Shown here: in pieces, positions 33,418-42,343 of the stretch
Layout of the letters: each line of letters starts with the position of its first letter
Numbering within the stretch: position 1 is the stretch's first letter
DNA from: Campylobacteraceae bacterium
Lineage (GTDB): Bacteria; Campylobacterota; Campylobacteria; Campylobacterales; Campylobacteraceae
DNA: 64,000 nt
Reading direction: 5' to 3'
Assembly (NCBI GenBank): GCA_031266555.1
Contig: JAISAU010000003.1
Coordinates: 1 to 64,000, forward strand
Made by a program: the position numbers and the translations under genes
Notes under the pieces: model-generated
What the model was told of the DNA's origin: nothing
Databases searched by the model: none
The model's input: only the letters and a program-made list of their open reading frames with translations

Positions 33418-33475
33418 GACAATTCCTTTTGATTTTGCTCTCGCAAAAACAATTCACTAAGTTTTTAAAGCAAAG

Positions 33476-33484
33476 AGTATAGCA
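33476..33484 (-). promoter_or_regulatory. extended -10 promoter for aspS-adk-ppa
   Basis: On the minus strand TGCTATACT is an extended -10 element (TGn plus TATACT), about 60 bases before the TTG start of aspS. No strong -35 is needed in this group, where AT-periodic upstream DNA substitutes. Confidence 0.5.
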
Positions 33485-33596
33485 AATCATTGCTTTTTTG
33501 TTCTTTACGGTTTTAGCGTTTTGGATATTTTTTACGATTTGCCTACATGTGAGAGCCTATTACATGTACCATTTTTGGTAAATCGCTTAAAAAATA

Positions 33597-33605
33597 TGTT
33601 ACAAT
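33597..33605 (+). promoter_or_regulatory. extended -10 promoter for the nadK operon
   Basis: TGTTACAAT fits the extended -10 form (TGn plus TACAAT). Transcription would begin near 33611-33613, almost at the nadK ATG, so the mRNA may be leaderless or nearly so; no Shine-Dalgarno sequence is seen between the element and the ATG. Confidence 0.45.
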
Positions 33606-33612
33606 CGCGCTT

Positions 33613-34470
33613 ATGTTAAAGAAAAGTAAAAATTTTAAAACTATCGGTCTTATTTTGCGCAAAGAGACAAACTTAAAAGCCGAATATCAAAAGATAAAAG
33701 AGATATTCGCTAAATATAACGCGCAAATTCTTTTAGAAAAAAACAGCGCTAAAAGCATTGGCGAAAAAAGCGACTTTTCCATACACAAACTTTGCGAACA
33801 ATCAAGTATGCTTATATCGCTTGGAGGAGACGGCACGCTTCTTTGGACAGCGAGAGAGAGTTTTGCGTATCAATTGCCTATACTTGGAGTTCGCGCTGGA
33901 AATTTGGGATTTTTGATAAGTCTTGGATTAGACGAGTTAGAGGAGTTCGCGCCAAAACTTTACAGCAAAGATTACGAAATAGACGAGAGAAAAATATTTG
34001 ACGTTACGCTGAAAAAAGAGACAAAAAGAACTAAAGGCGTGGCTTTTAACGAAGTCGTATTCTCGCGCGCCAAAATTTCATCTATGGCAAGAATAGAAGC
34101 TTACGCGAACGGCGAATATTTTAACTCATATTTTGGAGACGGAGTCATTTTATCCACGCCTTCGGGTTCAACCGCGTATAATCTTTCGTGCGGAGGTCCG
34201 ATTATTTTACCTCGAACGCAGGCTATGATTTTAACGCCGATTTGCCCACACGCACTGACGCAGCGTCCGCTGGTTTTCGACGGATACGAGATAACTCTCA
34301 AAAGCAAAGACAATACGGTTGTGATAATAGACGGGCAAGAGATTTATGATATGAACGAATATGATGAAGTAAGCGTAAAATACGCGAAACAGAGCGTAAA
34401 ACTTATACGCAAGACAGAACAAAGTCATTTTAAAATATTAAAAGAAAAACTCTCGTGGGGACAGCAATGA
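33613..34470 (+). CDS. nadK: NAD kinase
   Basis: This 285-residue cytoplasmic enzyme phosphorylates NAD to NADP. The diagnostic LGGDGTLLW lies at residues 70-78 (GGDGT nucleotide-binding motif), followed by GVRAGNLGFL, AFNEVVFSRA (the conserved Asn-Glu) and TPSGSTAYNLSCGGP. First gene of a long rightward operon; its stop overlaps the recN start (ATGA). An apparent promoter ends only eight bases before the ATG, so translation may be leaderless. Confidence 0.95.
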   Translation: MLKKSKNFKTIGLILRKETNLKAEYQKIKEIFAKYNAQILLEKNSAKSIGEKSDFSIHKLCEQSSMLISLGGDGTLLWTARESFAYQLPILGVRAGNLGFLISLGLDELEEFAPKLYSKDYEIDERKIFDVTLKKETKRTKGVAFNEVVFSRAKISSMARIEAYANGEYFNSYFGDGVILSTPSGSTAYNLSCGGPIILPRTQAMILTPICPHALTQRPLVFDGYEITLKSKDNTVVIIDGQEIYDMNEYDEVSVKYAKQSVKLIRKTEQSHFKILKEKLSWGQQ

Positions 34471-35999
34471 TAGAGAGTTTTTATCTTAAAGAACATTTAA
34501 GTTTTGTGGAAGAAAAATTAAATTTCAGCGATGGGCTTATTGTATTTTCAGGTCCAAGCGGTTCTGGAAAATCGCTGTTTTTCAACGCTCTTTTATCGGT
34601 TTTCGGACTTGACAGCGTCGAAGCTTCGACGCTTGAAGCTATAATTGACGAGAAAATAAATTTAGACGAATTTGGCTTGCAAAGCGACGATATCACGATT
34701 TTTAAATGCATAAAACAAAAAAGTATGCGATATTTTATAAATTCTCAAGCTATCTCGCAAAAACTCTCCAAACAAATAGCGCAAAATTTTATAAGTTATC
34801 TTTCGCTTCGCGATACAAGCCAATTTGAAAACATCTCGCTAATATCTCTTGTGGACGCATTGGCCGCAAAAAATGATACTCTACATATAAGCAAATGCGA
34901 AGATTATAAAAACTGCTTTTTGAACTTTTCGCGCACAAAAGAAGAACTTGATAAGATAAAATCGCAAGAACAGAGGATAAACGAATTAAAAGAATTAGCG
35001 CTTTTTGAGATTGGTAAAATCGAAGCGATAAAACCCAAAATCGGCGAAGACGAAGAGCTTTTGGAATTCAAACGAAGACTCTCCAAAAAAGATAAAATTG
35101 CAAGCGCTATAGACGAAGCGACTGTCATTTTTGAAAGCGAAAGAGCGGTAAACGGCGCTTTGGAACTTATAGATGAAGACGGCGCGTTATTTGATGAATG
35201 TATGAATTTTTTAAGAAATGTTTTTGAGGAAGAAAAGCAAAAATTAGACGAACTTGACGACACAAACATAGAGCTCATCTTGGATAGAATCGAGCAAATA
35301 AGTTCTCTTAAAAATCGCTATGGAAGCATTGAGGAGATTTTGATTCGTCTTGATAAGAGAAAAGAAGAGCTCGCTCATTATGAAAATATAAGTTTTGAAA
35401 AAAAAGCGCTTGAAGACGAGTTTAACAAAGCGAATAAAAAACTGCAAGAGTCCGCGCGCGAACTTACGCTTTCAAGACAAAAAACGATAAAACCGCTTGA
35501 AGAGTTGATAAACAGTTATTTGCAAAAACTATATTTAAAACCGTGTTCTTTACATGTAAAGTCTTGCGCTCCTTATATTTTGGGAACCGAAGAGATAAGC
35601 GCGGAACTTAACGGAGTAGATATAAAAAAGATAAGTTCCGGAGAACTCAATAGATTAAAATTAGCTTTTATAGCGGCGAGCAATGAGATAAAAAAAGGGA
35701 GCGGCGTTTTGATATTGGACGAGATTGACTCAAACCTAAGCGGAAAAGAGTCTATGAGCGTAGCAAACGTTTTAAAGGAGATTTCAAAAAATTATCAAGT
35801 ATTCGCGATATCTCACCATCCGCAACTCTCATCGTGCGCTAATCAGCATTTTTTAGTGCAAAAAAAAGACGACAAAAGTTTTATAAAAGAGCTTGACGAA
35901 AATGACAAAATTGAAGAACTTTCGCGCATGATAAGCGGTAAAGATATCACCGACAAAGCAAGAGATTTCGCTAAAAGTTTAAGAAGAGACAATAAATGA
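34467..35999 (+). CDS. recN: DNA repair protein RecN
   Basis: This SMC-like ATPase of 510 residues acts in double-strand break repair. Walker A GPSGSGKS lies at residues 29-36, a long coiled coil covers about 150-345, the ABC signature ISSGELNRLKLAF is near 393-405, and Walker B VLILDEIDSNLSG is near 417-429, followed by ISHHPQLSS. ATG 34467 overlaps the nadK stop by four bases; a longer GTG start at 34455 is less likely. Shorter than E. coli RecN, as usual in Campylobacterota. It overlaps tatD by four bases. Confidence 0.93.
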   Translation: MIESFYLKEHLSFVEEKLNFSDGLIVFSGPSGSGKSLFFNALLSVFGLDSVEASTLEAIIDEKINLDEFGLQSDDITIFKCIKQKSMRYFINSQAISQKLSKQIAQNFISYLSLRDTSQFENISLISLVDALAAKNDTLHISKCEDYKNCFLNFSRTKEELDKIKSQEQRINELKELALFEIGKIEAIKPKIGEDEELLEFKRRLSKKDKIASAIDEATVIFESERAVNGALELIDEDGALFDECMNFLRNVFEEEKQKLDELDDTNIELILDRIEQISSLKNRYGSIEEILIRLDKRKEELAHYENISFEKKALEDEFNKANKKLQESARELTLSRQKTIKPLEELINSYLQKLYLKPCSLHVKSCAPYILGTEEISAELNGVDIKKISSGELNRLKLAFIAASNEIKKGSGVLILDEIDSNLSGKESMSVANVLKEISKNYQVFAISHHPQLSSCANQHFLVQKKDDKSFIKELDENDKIEELSRMISGKDITDKARDFAKSLRRDNK

Positions 36000-36796
36000 A
36001 TTCAAAGCCGCTCATAATAGATACGCACTGTCATTTGGACGATGAAAGATATGATAACGATTTGGACGAAGTGATACAAAGAGCGCTAGAGTGCGGAGTG
36101 CGCGGCATATTAATCCCCGGAGCCGACATAAAAGATTTACCTAAAGCTAAAGATATAGCGTATAAATACGACAATATCTTTTTCGCCGCAGGCGTACATC
36201 CGTATCATCGCTCCGATTTTAACAGCGAAATTTTAGAAAAGTTTTTAAAAGACGAAAAATGTATAGCTGTGGGCGAGTGCGGACTTGATTATTATCGTCT
36301 TCCAAAAGACGAAAAGGATAAAATACGCGAAATAAAAGAACAAAAAGAGGTTTTTATCTCGCATATCAAACTTGCCCAAAAATATAAAAAACCATTAATC
36401 ATACATGTAAGGGAGTCAAATCAAGATAGCTTTGATATTTTAAAAGAGTATGCCGTAAAAAATAGTATATCCGGAGTTTTACACTGTTTTAACGCTTCAA
36501 AACTTCTTTTGGATTTAGACGGATTTTACTTTGCCGTGGGCGGGGTGCTGACATTTTCAAACGCTAAAGAGTTGGTTGATATTTTGCCAAAAATTCCAAA
36601 AGAGAGACTTTTGTTTGAAACAGACGCGCCGTATCTTACTCCAATGCCGTTTCGCGGCACAAGAAACGAACCCTCATATACGCTACATGTAGTAAAAAAA
36701 GCGAGTGAAATTTTAAATTTGAGTTTGGAAGAGACGGCTAAAATAGGCTCTAGTAACGCAAAAAGACTTTTTAAAGCCTTTAGCAAGGCAAATTAA
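35996..36796 (+). CDS. tatD: TatD-family metal-dependent DNase
   Basis: The 266-residue TIM-barrel hydrolase shows the metal ligands of the TatD family: DTHCHLDD at residues 9-16, AVGECGLDYYR with the bridging Glu, IIHVRESNQD, VLHCFNAS and LLFETDAPYLTP near 195-206. TatD enzymes are Mg-dependent 3'-5' exonucleases or deoxyribonucleases. The start is coupled to recN (ATGA). TACATGTA palindromes occur twice inside the gene, each reading His-Val. Confidence 0.9.
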   Translation: MNSKPLIIDTHCHLDDERYDNDLDEVIQRALECGVRGILIPGADIKDLPKAKDIAYKYDNIFFAAGVHPYHRSDFNSEILEKFLKDEKCIAVGECGLDYYRLPKDEKDKIREIKEQKEVFISHIKLAQKYKKPLIIHVRESNQDSFDILKEYAVKNSISGVLHCFNASKLLLDLDGFYFAVGGVLTFSNAKELVDILPKIPKERLLFETDAPYLTPMPFRGTRNEPSYTLHVVKKASEILNLSLEETAKIGSSNAKRLFKAFSKAN

Positions 36797-36836
36797 GCTA
36801 AAATAAAAGCTTTAACTTAAATACGTGGAGAGTAGT

Positions 36837-38063
36837 GTGATATCGCGTGTGATTTTATGTTTAGCGTTGTGCGTCTGTTTTTCTTATGCCTATTTCGTAG
36901 TTGAAGATGATTATGGGCGTCAAGTTGAAGTACTTAAAAATTTAGATATAGACACGTCCTTTTTACAAGACAATATGTTTACTTCAATGAAAGAAGATAT
37001 CAGCCTCTACAGACAAAAACAATTTTTAAAAACATTAGAAAACGGCGCCGAGTTTATTCCGGTTCTAAGAAATATGATACAAGAAGCAGGCATTCCCGAA
37101 GCGTTTTTGTATATGGCTATGGCGGAATCTGGATTTTCCGCGAAAGCATATTCTAAAGCCAAAGCTTCCGGTCTTTGGCAATTTATGGCGGAAACGGCTA
37201 AGATATACGGTCTTATTATAGACGATTATGTAGATGAAAGACGCGATCCTATTAAATCCACCGAAGCCGCTATAAAATACTTGAAAGTTTTGCACGATAG
37301 ATTTGGGAAATGGTATCTTGCCGCTATGGCATACAATTGCGGGGAAGGCAGAGTAGCGCGCGCAATAGAACAAGCCGGCACGGATAATCTTTACGTTTTA
37401 CTTGACGAAAAAGCGAAATATTTACCTAAAGAGACAAGAGGATATATAAGAAAAGTCGTTGTCATGGCATATCTTTCCGAAGATAAAAATTTCTTAGTCG
37501 CGAACAGCGCGGATCATTTTCTAAATAGCGGAGTACTTGAAAATGCTTTTGTCCAAAAAGAACTCAGCGGCGGTTCGTCCATATTTGACGTAGCCGAGGC
37601 TTTGGAGATGTCCTTAAATGAACTTTGGGCGTATAATCCGCATCTAAACTATTTTTTTACTCCGCCAAATAAGAAAAACTATCACATATATATTCCGAAA
37701 GAAAAAGAAAAACAGTACGAGAGAGATTTCGACGCTTCCAAAATATCTTCAAAATTTGACGTTTATGTGGTCGCAAAAGGAGATTCGTTTTACAAAATAG
37801 CTCAAAAATACGACATAAGCTATAAAATCATAAAAGATTTTAACGGCATAACTTCCAATACGTTAAAACCGGGACAAAAATTAATCGTTCCGGCAATGCG
37901 CATAGCTTCGTCCGCTCCACAATACTATACTATAAAAAGCGGCGACACGCTACTTTCAATATCTTCAAAATATAACTTGAGCGTAGCGCAATTAAAAAAG
38001 ACAAATAATTTAAAAAACGAGATTATATATCCGGGGTCAAAACTTGAAATTCCAATCAGGTAA
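36837..38063 (+). CDS. mltD: membrane-bound lytic murein transglycosylase D-like protein
   Basis: This 408-residue exported protein cleaves peptidoglycan glycan strands. It has an N-terminal signal helix (VILCLALCVCFSYAYF) and an SLT domain with the catalytic Glu in AMAESGFSAKAYSKAKASGL and the following LWQFM, plus MAYNCGEGR. Two C-terminal LysM repeats follow (YVVAKGDSFYKIAQKYDISY and YTIKSGDTLLSISSKYNLSV). GTG 36837 is preferred because GGAGAG lies just before it; an earlier GTG at 36825 is possible. It overlaps rlpA by 20 bases. Confidence 0.9.
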   Translation: MISRVILCLALCVCFSYAYFVVEDDYGRQVEVLKNLDIDTSFLQDNMFTSMKEDISLYRQKQFLKTLENGAEFIPVLRNMIQEAGIPEAFLYMAMAESGFSAKAYSKAKASGLWQFMAETAKIYGLIIDDYVDERRDPIKSTEAAIKYLKVLHDRFGKWYLAAMAYNCGEGRVARAIEQAGTDNLYVLLDEKAKYLPKETRGYIRKVVVMAYLSEDKNFLVANSADHFLNSGVLENAFVQKELSGGSSIFDVAEALEMSLNELWAYNPHLNYFFTPPNKKNYHIYIPKEKEKQYERDFDASKISSKFDVYVVAKGDSFYKIAQKYDISYKIIKDFNGITSNTLKPGQKLIVPAMRIASSAPQYYTIKSGDTLLSISSKYNLSVAQLKKTNNLKNEIIYPGSKLEIPIR

Positions 38064-38808
38064 CTTTTGGTTCATTGCTATTTTGGCGATTTTTTTACTG
38101 CAAGGATGCGGTTTAAAAAGAGCCTCCGTAGACGCTAGAGGAGCGAATTCTCAGCAAGTTCATAAAGCCACTATGAAACCTTATACGATAGGCGGAAAAA
38201 CTTATTATCCCACTATGGTCAGTACAGGCAACACTTTTAGCGGAACGGCGAGTTGGTATGGCAAAGACTTTCACGGCAAAAAAACTTCAAACGGCGAAAC
38301 ATACGACATGTATAAATTAACGGCGGCGCATAAAACTTTTCCTATGAATACAATAGTAAAAGTTACAAATACGAAAAATAACAAATCTGTAATAGTGCGC
38401 ATAAACGACAGAGGACCTTTTGTGCAAAATCGCATTATAGATTTAAGTTACGCGGCGGCGGCGGCTGTAAATATAGTAAATAGCGGCACGGCTCCTGTGA
38501 AATTGGAAGTTTTGGGATTTGACGGAAACGCGGAAACGTACGCTAAAAACGCGGTTGTTAAACAAAGCGTTATTATAGACGATTTTGATGTGCAAATAGG
38601 AGCATTTAGGAAAAAGAGCGGCGCAGAGCTTTACGAGACTATGTTTAACAATAAAAATAGCGGATACGCCGCGATTGTAAAAGACGGGTTTTTAGAAGGG
38701 GCTTCTATTTACAGAGTTTGGGTGCAAGGATTTAGAAGCGAGGAAGAGGCGAGAGATTTTATATCTAAAGGCGAATATGAAGGCGCTTTTATAGTACGCG
38801 AAAAATAG
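38044..38808 (+). CDS. rlpA: RlpA-like septal lipoprotein with SPOR domain
   Basis: The 254-residue lipoprotein starts at TTG 38044 inside the mltD end. Its signal ends in the lipobox LLQGC (Cys near residue 22). The double-psi beta-barrel domain is shown by GTASWYGKDFHGKKTSNGET, MNTIVKVTN and VRINDRGPFVQNRIIDLS with the catalytic Asp. The C-terminus DFDVQIGAFRKKSGAELYET ... YRVWVQGF is a SPOR domain, which binds denuded glycan at the division septum. RlpA acts as a lytic transglycosylase in Pseudomonas; here the role is inferred. Confidence 0.92.
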   Translation: MKFQSGNFWFIAILAIFLLQGCGLKRASVDARGANSQQVHKATMKPYTIGGKTYYPTMVSTGNTFSGTASWYGKDFHGKKTSNGETYDMYKLTAAHKTFPMNTIVKVTNTKNNKSVIVRINDRGPFVQNRIIDLSYAAAAAVNIVNSGTAPVKLEVLGFDGNAETYAKNAVVKQSVIIDDFDVQIGAFRKKSGAELYETMFNNKNSGYAAIVKDGFLEGASIYRVWVQGFRSEEEARDFISKGEYEGAFIVREK

Positions 38809-38816
38809 GAAAAAAG

Positions 38817-39389
38817 ATGGCGACGATTTCAAGAACCACAAAAGAGACAAAAATAGAACTAAGTCTCGAGGTTTACGGTAAGGGCGAGAGCAGTATAAAA
38901 ACCGGAATAGGTTTTTTTGATCACATGTTAGAAGCTTTGAGTAAACACGGACTTTGGAATCTTAAGCTTATATGTGAGGGCGATATACATGTAGACTTTC
39001 ATCATAGCGTGGAAGATGTCGGCATAGCGATAGGACAAGCTTTAAAACAAGAGATTTTTCCGGTCAAAAATATTGAGAGATTTGGCGAAGCCAGCGTTTT
39101 GCTTGATGAAGCCGCCGTGAATACTATCATAGATTTGAGCAATCGCCCATTTTTATATTTTGATTTGCCGCTTGAAAATAAAGTCGGCGAATTTGACGCC
39201 GAACTTATCGAAGAGTTTTTCAGAGCCTTAGTAACAAACGCCGGTATCAGCGCGCATATAACTTTTTTACGCGGCAAAAACAGACACCATATTATAGAGT
39301 CCGCTTTTAAATCATTCGCCGTAGCCTTAAGACGCGCGCTTTATATTAACGATAGAATACAAGTGCCGAGCACAAAAGGCGTATTGTGA
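38817..39389 (+). CDS. hisB: imidazoleglycerol-phosphate dehydratase
   Basis: This 190-residue enzyme carries out the sixth step of histidine biosynthesis (IGP to imidazole-acetol phosphate). The two Mn-binding repeats are clear: GFFDHMLEALSKHG, then DFHHSVEDVGIAIGQAL, and in the second half GKNRHHIIESAFKSFAVALR. It is the monofunctional form, without the phosphatase domain of enterobacterial HisB. It sits alone among envelope genes rather than in a his operon, which is usual in this phylum. Overlaps kdsC by four bases. Confidence 0.95.
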   Translation: MATISRTTKETKIELSLEVYGKGESSIKTGIGFFDHMLEALSKHGLWNLKLICEGDIHVDFHHSVEDVGIAIGQALKQEIFPVKNIERFGEASVLLDEAAVNTIIDLSNRPFLYFDLPLENKVGEFDAELIEEFFRALVTNAGISAHITFLRGKNRHHIIESAFKSFAVALRRALYINDRIQVPSTKGVL

Positions 39390-39880
39390 TAGAGTTGTTG
39401 GTTTTTGACGTGGACGGATGTTTGAGCGACGGAAGATTGCTTTATACAGACAATGGAGACGAGGGTAAATTTTTTGACACAAGAGACGGTTTTGGAATAG
39501 TTTGCTGGCACGCTTTAGGGAAAAAAAGCGCGATAATCACAGGTAAAACATCACAAATAGTAGAACTTAGGGCGAAGGATTTAGGCATAAAATATGTTTT
39601 TCAAGGCGTTAAAGATAAACTTTCCGTACTGAACGCTCTTTTAAAAGAACTTGATTTAAAATACGAAAATGTCGCCGCTATAGGAGATGACTTGAACGAT
39701 TATAAACAGCTTTCTAAAGTTGGTTGGTCGTTCGCGCCCGTGGACGCATTAGAATTTATTCGCTTACATGTAAAGAGCGTTCTTAACGCCAAAGGCGGCA
39801 GAGGCGCGGTTAGAGAGATGATAGAGACGATAGTGGAGCAAGAGAATTTACGCGAGGAGTTTACAAAGCCTTGGTTGTAA
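39386..39880 (+). CDS. kdsC: KDO-8-phosphate phosphatase
   Basis: The 164-residue HAD-superfamily C0-type phosphatase has the nucleophile motif FDVDGCLSDGRL at residues 7-18, then KFFDTRDGFGI, the Thr of motif II in AIITGKTS, and AAIGDDLNDYK (motif IV) near 111-121. It removes phosphate from KDO-8-P for lipid A core synthesis and precedes the LPS transport genes lptC and lptA. Start GTG, coupled to hisB. Confidence 0.93.
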   Translation: MIELLVFDVDGCLSDGRLLYTDNGDEGKFFDTRDGFGIVCWHALGKKSAIITGKTSQIVELRAKDLGIKYVFQGVKDKLSVLNALLKELDLKYENVAAIGDDLNDYKQLSKVGWSFAPVDALEFIRLHVKSVLNAKGGRGAVREMIETIVEQENLREEFTKPWL

Positions 39881-40389
39881 AGATATTATATTATGTTTTG
39901 TGCTTCTTTTTTGTTGTAATTTTTATGTTAATATCTCAAAATCCTTACGCGTTGGATCTGAATTTGAGCGATATAGATAAACCTACAATAGAATTTTTTA
40001 ATGTTAAAGAGTATGAGCTCAATCAAGACGGGGTAAAATTGGAAGCGAGCGCTAGTAAAGCTCAGAGATTTCAAGATAAAGATATTTTGTATGATATCAA
40101 TATCTTGATGACGCAAAATAACGGTTCGCAGACATTAAAATCAGATAACGCCACATTGGCGAATAATATAGTTTATCTAAACGGAAATGTGCGATATATA
40201 GGCAACGGTACCACCGTAACGACAGAATCGGTAGAGTATCATCAAAATAGAGACATGTTGATAGGCAAAACGCCTTTTCGGGTGGAAAAAGACAATATCG
40301 TAGCGCGCGGCAACTCTTTCTCATATCGCATTAAACTCGGTAAATTCGATGCGAGCGGTATCAAAGCAGTTATTCAAACGGAGAGATGA
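39871..40389 (+). CDS. lptC: LPS export protein LptC
   Basis: The 172-residue bitopic inner-membrane protein has one N-terminal membrane helix (ILYYVLCFFFVVIFMLI). A periplasmic beta-jellyroll follows with the LptC-like repeats KLEASASKAQRFQDKDILYD and LKSDNATLANNIVYLNGNV. LptC connects the LptBFG transporter to LptA in LPS export. Start TTG 39871 overlaps kdsC by 10 bases. The end overlaps lptA by four. Confidence 0.85.
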   Translation: MVVKILYYVLCFFFVVIFMLISQNPYALDLNLSDIDKPTIEFFNVKEYELNQDGVKLEASASKAQRFQDKDILYDINILMTQNNGSQTLKSDNATLANNIVYLNGNVRYIGNGTTVTTESVEYHQNRDMLIGKTPFRVEKDNIVARGNSFSYRIKLGKFDASGIKAVIQTER

Positions 40390-40850
40390 TGAAAAAAAAA
40401 TTGATTGTTATTTTGTTTTTAACGCTGTTTGCAAAAGCAGAACAAATTGAAATTAACGCTGATAATATTTATGTAGATGAAAAAAGTCAACTTACGGAAT
40501 TTACCGGCAACGTTACGGTAACAAAAGGAAAAGACGAATTAGCAGCGGACAAAATTATTGTATATGCGACCAAAGCCGGACAACCTTTAAAATATATAGC
40601 TTCCGGCAACGTATATGTAAAGGTATTGTTAAATGAAAAACGTTACAACGCCAGTGGAAATGCGTTAATTTACGAGACGGAAGAGCAAAAATACACTTTG
40701 GAAGGCAACGCTTTTTTGACCGAAGTTGACACGGATAGAAAAGTGTACGGCGAGATAATAGAAGCGAATCAAATAAGCGGCACTTATAGCGTTAAGGGCA
40801 AAGATTCCGAACCGGCGAAATTTGTTTTTCAGATAGAGGATAGACAATAG
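40386..40850 (+). CDS. lptA: LPS transport protein LptA
   Basis: The 154-residue periplasmic protein has an N-terminal signal (LIVILFLTLFAKAEQ) followed by the OstA-like beta strands of LptA: IEINADNIYVDEKSQLTEFT and GNVTVTKGKDELAADKIIVY, with YIASGNVYVKV and LEGNAFLTEV. It bridges the periplasm in LPS transport. Two consecutive ATG codons at the start; coupled to lptC. Confidence 0.88.
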   Translation: MMKKKLIVILFLTLFAKAEQIEINADNIYVDEKSQLTEFTGNVTVTKGKDELAADKIIVYATKAGQPLKYIASGNVYVKVLLNEKRYNASGNALIYETEEQKYTLEGNAFLTEVDTDRKVYGEIIEANQISGTYSVKGKDSEPAKFVFQIEDRQ

Positions 40851-40851
40851 C

Positions 40852-41457
40852 GTGGCAAGAGTTATATCGGCTTTATTTATCAAATCATCCTCAAATATTG
40901 ACGAAGCGGTAGCTGAAGGAGTTTTGGAAGTCGCGTTTTTAGGACGCAGTAATGTTGGAAAAAGCTCTTTGATTAACGCTCTTACTTGTAAAAAGCAACT
41001 TGCGAAAAGCTCTTCGACTCCGGGCAAAACCCAACTTATAAATTTTTTTGATATAACTTATGAAGATGACAATAAAAACAGATTTAAAGCACGTTTTGTA
41101 GATTTGCCCGGATTTGGTTACGCAAAAGTATCTAAAGAGAAAAAAAAAGATTGGCATAAAACGCTAAATGATTTTATCAAAAACAGAGTTTCCATAAGGG
41201 TGTTTGTACATTTGATAGACGCGAGACATACGAATCTTGATATAGATATCGGGGTTAGCGAGTATTTAAACTCTATAGCGCGCCCCGATCAAAAAATACT
41301 AAATATCTACACAAAAGCGGATAAATTAACGCAAAAAGAGATTGGCTTGATACTAAAAAAAGATAAAAATGCGGCACTTGTCTCCGTATTAAAAAAAAGA
41401 GGTATCGACGAAGCAAATCAAAAGATTTTTAATATGCTTTTTGGAGTGCGGGTATGA
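40852..41457 (+). CDS. ysxC: ribosome-biogenesis GTPase YsxC/EngB
   Basis: The 201-residue essential GTPase carries G1 GRSNVGKSSLINALT (residues about 31-45), G2 SSTPGKTQLINFF, G3 FVDLPGFGYAKV, G4 NIYTKADKL and G5-like SVLKKRGID. It assists 50S subunit assembly. GTG start one base after the lptA stop. Its TGA overlaps the next ATG. Confidence 0.95.
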   Translation: MARVISALFIKSSSNIDEAVAEGVLEVAFLGRSNVGKSSLINALTCKKQLAKSSSTPGKTQLINFFDITYEDDNKNRFKARFVDLPGFGYAKVSKEKKKDWHKTLNDFIKNRVSIRVFVHLIDARHTNLDIDIGVSEYLNSIARPDQKILNIYTKADKLTQKEIGLILKKDKNAALVSVLKKRGIDEANQKIFNMLFGVRV

Positions 41458-41912
41458 TTTTTTACAGAAAAGCGACACTTAACGATATTTCAAAAATGCA
41501 AAAATTGGTAAAAGAAGAGGTGCTAAACGGTATAATTTTGCCGCGCTCCAATGACGAAGTAGCGACAAATATCCGCTCTTATACGCTTGCCGTAAAAGGC
41601 GACGATATAGTAGGTTTATCGGCTCTTCACGTACACGCTTTGGAGCTTGCGGAAATACGAAGTATCGTTGTGGATAAAAATTTAAGAGGCAGAGGAATAG
41701 GCAAAAAAATAGTGGAAATGCTTTTGGACGAAGGGCGAAATTTAGGAGTAAAGCAAGTTTTTACTCTTACGTATCAAAAAGAGTTTTTCTTAAAATCATC
41801 ATTCAAAGAGATACCCAAAGAGTCTTTGCCAGTAAGCAAAATTTGGGCGGATTGTATAAAATGCAAACATTTTCCAATATGCGACGAGATATCACTTATA
41901 ATAGATATATAA
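41454..41912 (+). CDS. GNAT acetyltransferase, probably short N-acetylglutamate synthase
   Basis: This 152-residue GNAT-fold protein has EIRSIVVDKNLRGRGIGKKI (residues about 65-84), which contains the acetyl-CoA motif A (R-G-x-G-I-G), then VFTLTYQKEFFLKSSFKEI and the C-terminal KIWADCIKCKHFPICDE with paired Cys residues. The last two features are typical of the short GNAT N-acetylglutamate synthases that begin arginine synthesis, so that is the favoured function. Direct evidence for the substrate is lacking. Confidence 0.7.
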   Translation: MIFYRKATLNDISKMQKLVKEEVLNGIILPRSNDEVATNIRSYTLAVKGDDIVGLSALHVHALELAEIRSIVVDKNLRGRGIGKKIVEMLLDEGRNLGVKQVFTLTYQKEFFLKSSFKEIPKESLPVSKIWADCIKCKHFPICDEISLIIDI

Positions 41913-42343
41913 AGCTAACTTTTTTAGCTTTATTTTTGGTTATATATCAAGTTTTTACAAATGTGTACCCATTTTTATCGCCGCTTGTGGGAGTTTTTTT
42001 CATATATATATCAAACCGTTTTAAATACGGCGGTTTTGACGCGTATTTGGCATTTTTGTATTTATGTTTTTTTGAGTTAAATCACGGTCTTTATCTGTTT
42101 TCCACCGTATTTTTGTTTATTATTTTTTACTATCTTATAAAACCGAAAATCGCCTCCGCTTTTGAAAGCGAATCGTGGACTATAGCTTTAAGTGTCATAA
42201 TCGCTTATGTGGGACTTTATCTTGTTAACGTATTTTTCTCATATCTTTTAGACCGCCCGCTCTTTAGCTTTAGCTTTATCTATATCTTTTATATAGCTAT
42301 CGACATTATATTGGCAAATCTATTTTTAAGAGGAAATAGATGA
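41861..42343 (+). CDS. polytopic membrane protein, MreD-like position
   Basis: The protein is about 160 residues with five hydrophobic segments (FLALFLVIYQVFTNVYPFLS, YLAFLYLCFFELNHGLYLF, VFLFIIFYYLIKP, ALSVIIAYVGLYLVNVFFSY, FSFIYIFYIAIDIILANLFL). It sits immediately before mrdA, overlapping it by four bases, as a shape-system MreD-like subunit would. The sequence is too divergent to assign by eye. The start is uncertain: ATG 41861 or 41879, both overlapping the acetyltransferase gene. Confidence 0.6.
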   Translation: MQTFSNMRRDITYNRYIKLTFLALFLVIYQVFTNVYPFLSPLVGVFFIYISNRFKYGGFDAYLAFLYLCFFELNHGLYLFSTVFLFIIFYYLIKPKIASAFESESWTIALSVIIAYVGLYLVNVFFSYLLDRPLFSFSFIYIFYIAIDIILANLFLRGNR

